From assembly GCF_046097095.1 (NCBI RefSeq), contig NZ_CP175698.1, positions 2,046,001 through 2,110,000 of the forward strand: DNA of 64,000 nt, written 5' to 3'. Origin of the DNA: Natrinema sp046097095 (GTDB lineage Archaea > Halobacteriota > Halobacteria > Halobacteriales > Natrialbaceae). Numbering within the stretch: position 1 is the first letter of the stretch; every line of letters begins with the position of its first letter. Below the pieces are notes generated by a model. It searched no databases. It saw only the letters and a list, made by a program, of their open reading frames with translations, and had not been told where the DNA came from. A program made the translations under genes and the position numbers. Below are positions 61,437-64,000 of the stretch, one piece after another.

Positions 61437-62066
61437 ATGGATCGCTCTCGCGACTCCATCGGTAACCGGACGTCCGATATCGTGATCGGGTTGGCCCGGC
61501 GCTTCGATCTGTCGACCCTCGAAGCCCACCACGACCACACGGTTGTACTCGGCGCTTTCGCCTTCGTCAACGGGCTGATTTCGATGTCCCTCATGGGGGC
61601 GGCCGCTCTAGCGACGAGAGAGCCGTTCATCTTCCCGTCACTGGGCCCGACTGCGTTCCTGTTTTTTCACACACCGCTCGAGAACGCCGCCTCTCCGCGA
61701 AACACCGTCTACGGACACCTCATCGGTATCTTGGCAGGCTGGTTCCCTCTAGCCGCGTTCGGCTTGCTGGGTGCCGGCCCGGCGCTCCCCGGGGGGATTT
61801 CGGGTGCCAGAGTGGGAGCCGCTGCGCTGTCCTTAGCGCTCACCGCCGGAGTCATGGTCTGGCTGCACGTCCCGCACCCGCCGGCCGGAGCCACCACTCT
61901 CATGGTCAGCCTCGGACTACTCACCCGCCCCGTCGCGCTCGGCGTGTTACTGTTGGCCGTCGTCTTGCTGACGCTGCAAGCACTCCTCATCAACCGAGCG
62001 GCCGGCCTTGACTATCCCCTGTGGAAACCCAACTCCTCCCGTCCGGACTCGACTGAATCCGATTGA
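61437..62066 (+). CDS. HPP family membrane protein
   Basis: The 209-residue protein has four to five membrane helices and the HPP signature in FIFPSLGPTAFLFFHTPLEN, SPRNTVYGHLIGILAGW and HVPHPPAGATTLMVSLGLL (the HPP of the family name). Cyanobacterial and chloroplast HPP proteins transport nitrite. Together with a nitrate-reductase-like oxidoreductase this suggests nitrogen oxyanion handling, which is inference. It is the third gene of the operon. The N-terminal 35 residues are charged. Confidence 0.85.
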   Translation: MDRSRDSIGNRTSDIVIGLARRFDLSTLEAHHDHTVVLGAFAFVNGLISMSLMGAAALATREPFIFPSLGPTAFLFFHTPLENAASPRNTVYGHLIGILAGWFPLAAFGLLGAGPALPGGISGARVGAAALSLALTAGVMVWLHVPHPPAGATTLMVSLGLLTRPVALGVLLLAVVLLTLQALLINRAAGLDYPLWKPNSSRPDSTESD

Positions 62067-62209
62067 GCCATGCGCTCTCTCAATCGGTAGCCGGGACTCG
62101 AGTCGGAGGGTCTGCGGACGGTTCGCGGCGACGTCCCGCGATCACGCTCGAGAACGACGTCGTCGATAGAGACGAACTCTGCGAGCCGATGGACCGAACG
62201 TATCGGGAG

Positions 62210-63442
62210 TCAAACGCTATGTACAGAGCCCAGCCGCGGTGTCGTAGCCTCGATCCCCTCTTCTCGGAGCCCAGACGCGAATCGCTCACACCGGTCTCCG
62301 TGGTTTATCAGAATCGTGCTGTCCTCGTACGAGCCGAGGAACTCGAGAAGCCCGTCTCGGTCAGCGTGCGCAGAGAAATCATACTGCTCGATCTGTGCGC
62401 TGACCGGCATCGTTTGGCCGTCGATCTCGGCGCTGCCCGTCTCCACGAGGTCACGACCGGGTGTCCCTTCGACCTGATGGCCGGTCATGGTGATCTTGTT
62501 CATCGGATTCGCCCGAATTTCCGGGATATAGGTCATAGCGGGGCCGCCGGACAGCATTCCGCTGGTGGTGATGATCGCTGCCTTCTGGTCGGCGATTCGC
62601 TTTCGTTGACCGTTACGACCGGTGACGAACCGCGCGTGGGATTTCGCCCGTCGAAATGCGTCCTCGTCGCGAACGAACGCGGGATACTGTCGAAGCATCT
62701 CGGTCACCCGCTTTCCCATCCCGTCGACGTAACACGGGATGTCGTAGGCGTCACAGACGAGCATTAGCTCCTGGGTCCGTCCGATCGCGAACGCAGGGAC
62801 GACGACCGTGCCGCCCTCCCAGAGCGTCGTCTCGACGCTCTCGGCGAATCGCTCTTCCACCACGGACCGGTCTGTATGCTCGACGTCGGAGTAGGTGCTC
62901 TCGCAGATGACGACGTCAGCGTCGGGTCGTGCAGTGGTCCCCGAGACCAGCCGCTGATCGTCAGTGTGGAAGTCACCCGTATAGAGCAAGCGCGTGTCCC
63001 CATCGTCGACGAGCACGTGGGCGCTTCCGGGGATGTGTCCCGCGTTGTAAAACGTCACGTCGTAGCCGGCCGCTTCGAAGGATTCCCGATACCCGTGCGT
63101 TTTCGACACCTGCGTGACGCGCTTGAGATCGGTCTCGGTGAACGGACAGTTGTATGATCCCCCGTGTAATTTGAGCGTGTCCCGCGCGAGCGTCAGCGTC
63201 AGCTCGTACGTCGGCGGCGTCCAGTGGATCGGCGGCCGCGAGTCACCGGAAAGCAGGGACGGTATCGTCCCGACGTGATCGAGATGTCCGTGCGACACGA
63301 CGACCGCGTCGGGGGTCGGTGTCTCGACCGGAAACTGCGGAGGGGTGCCCGTCAACATCCCGAAATCGAGGAGGAGAGAATCGTCCACGAGAACGGCACT
63401 GCGGCCGATTTCGCGGGCGCCGCCGAGAAACTGAATATCCAT
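62210..63442 (-). CDS. beta-CASP metallo-beta-lactamase RNA hydrolase
   Basis: The product of about 410 residues has MBL motif 2 SHGHLDHVGTIPSLL and downstream motifs GHIPGSAHVLVDDG, TGDFHTD and CESTYSD. The beta-CASP motifs are PAFAIGRTQELMLV, TTSGMLSGGP and SAHADRDGL. It belongs to the archaeal aCPSF/RNase J-like ribonucleases but has no KH domains, so it is the aCPSF2-like short form. Such proteins are predicted or known RNases in RNA maturation or decay. The start at 63442 (MDIQFLGGAREIG) is the family start; the ATG at 63463 adds seven residues. Confidence 0.9.
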   Translation of the reverse strand: MDIQFLGGAREIGRSAVLVDDSLLLDFGMLTGTPPQFPVETPTPDAVVVSHGHLDHVGTIPSLLSGDSRPPIHWTPPTYELTLTLARDTLKLHGGSYNCPFTETDLKRVTQVSKTHGYRESFEAAGYDVTFYNAGHIPGSAHVLVDDGDTRLLYTGDFHTDDQRLVSGTTARPDADVVICESTYSDVEHTDRSVVEERFAESVETTLWEGGTVVVPAFAIGRTQELMLVCDAYDIPCYVDGMGKRVTEMLRQYPAFVRDEDAFRRAKSHARFVTGRNGQRKRIADQKAAIITTSGMLSGGPAMTYIPEIRANPMNKITMTGHQVEGTPGRDLVETGSAEIDGQTMPVSAQIEQYDFSAHADRDGLLEFLGSYEDSTILINHGDRCERFASGLREEGIEATTPRLGSVHSV

Positions 63443-63639
63443 TACCGGCGTTATACTCGCCATCCGCTTTTCTTCGTCGGTTTACCCGATACCCGGGTGC
63501 GAGCACCCGATGATGTCGAACCGATTGAATACGGTATCGGCGGTGGGACCACTCGCTCTGAAACCCGCTAGGTCGTATTCCGACAATGGATTTCAGCGCC
63601 CCTCCCTGAAGACAGGAGAGCGAGTCTGTGTCGGACCCC

Positions 63640-64000
63640 CTAGTCGTCGGCGGGATTCGGCCGATTCGCGTACTCCACTGGATCGGTTGCGACCTCGTAG
63701 AGGGGGTTCGTCACCGTGCCATGCTCGGAGGCGTGGGGACGACCGGGCGCGTCGTCGTAGCCGTACTCGAAGATTCGGTTCCGATTGAGACTGAGCTTCG
63801 TGAACTCGGGCTGAAGCAGGTCGAAGAGCTCGAACCGCTCTTCCAGTTCGGGGAACTGCGATTGGTACGCGAGTATCGTCTCTCGAGCGTGGGTCCAGAA
63901 CTGCGCTTCGGAGTACCCCTCGTGCTCGACGAGGAGGTCCGCGACGTATCGGAGCACACAGACGAACAGCCCGGAGAAGATGAACTGACAGAGCCCTTCC
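63640..64000 (-). CDS. IucA/IucC-family siderophore synthetase, C-terminal part
   Basis: The frame is open from the right edge to the stop at 63640 and covers about 119 residues. It begins EGLCQFIFSGLFVCVLRYVA and continues with FWTHARETILAYQSQFPELE, then LLQPEFTKLSLNRNRIFEYG, and HGTVTNPLYEVATDP. This is the FhuF-like C-terminal region of NRPS-independent siderophore synthetases, where a basic segment before NPL is conserved. These enzymes join citrate or dicarboxylates to amines or amino alcohols. The start lies outside the window. Its promoter and any siderophore operon lie to the right. Confidence 0.75.
   Translation of the reverse strand, partial: EGLCQFIFSGLFVCVLRYVADLLVEHEGYSEAQFWTHARETILAYQSQFPELEERFELFDLLQPEFTKLSLNRNRIFEYGYDDAPGRPHASEHGTVTNPLYEVATDPVEYANRPNPADD

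Overview
The window is chromosomal DNA from a haloarchaeon (class Halobacteria; Natrialbales-like gene content, genus not determinable here). The signs are high GC with strong G/C at third codon positions, very acidic proteins, haloarchaeal-only families (HalOD1, DUF7344-type regulators, DUF2270, DUF5518, RHNLRN-type histidine kinases) and short or leaderless 5' ends. No rRNA, complete tRNA, CRISPR array or intact insertion sequence was seen.

Layout. 1-9 kb: the start of a NOG1-type GTPase, a DUF5518 membrane protein, a five-gene minus-strand MoxR/DUF58/DUF4129 operon, hisE and a DUF151 nuclease-like gene. 9.1-18.1 kb: an accessory island with an AAA+ ATPase of the type found with extracellular contractile injection systems (eCIS). 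It is divergent from three tandem two-gene cassettes. Each cassette pairs a DUF4157/eCIS-core HExxH protein (A) with an unrecognised partner (B). Cassettes 1 and 2 are intact; cassette 3 is decayed. 18.2-31.5 kb: DoxX, two beta-propeller proteins, a GNAT protein, a CcoI-like P-type ATPase, a PAS histidine kinase, an MFS transporter, a lipase-maturation-factor-like protein, a DUF393 protein and a small membrane protein. 31.5-36 kb: an accessory patch with a PD-(D/E)xK-like protein, a decayed toxin-antitoxin pair, an HNH endonuclease, a winged-helix relic and a DUF2178/XRE pair. 36-48 kb: mostly housekeeping genes (OYE-like oxidoreductase, 6-phosphogluconate dehydrogenase, dUTPase, aconitase, LLM oxidoreductase), a GAF/PAS histidine kinase and small membrane proteins.

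48.6-56.9 kb: a Ser/Thr phosphorylation cluster. On the minus strand it holds a kinase-FHA protein, a PP2C-FHA phosphatase, a second kinase-FHA protein, a VWA protein and a zinc-ribbon/FHA protein; a membrane/zinc-ribbon gene diverges from it. The logic (two writers, one eraser, several phosphothreonine readers, a VWA scaffold and a possible membrane anchor) recalls bacterial PpkA/PppA/Fha modules. 57-64 kb: a blue-copper protein, a conserved hypothetical, a molybdopterin oxidoreductase/helical protein/HPP membrane protein operon, a beta-CASP hydrolase and the C-terminus of an IucA/IucC siderophore synthetase.

The strongest candidates for something new are the eCIS-core/AAA+ island without structural eCIS genes in the window, and the kinase/phosphatase/FHA/VWA cluster. 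The three FHA domains of that cluster share an unusual insertion. All family assignments come from reading motifs by eye; no database search was run.
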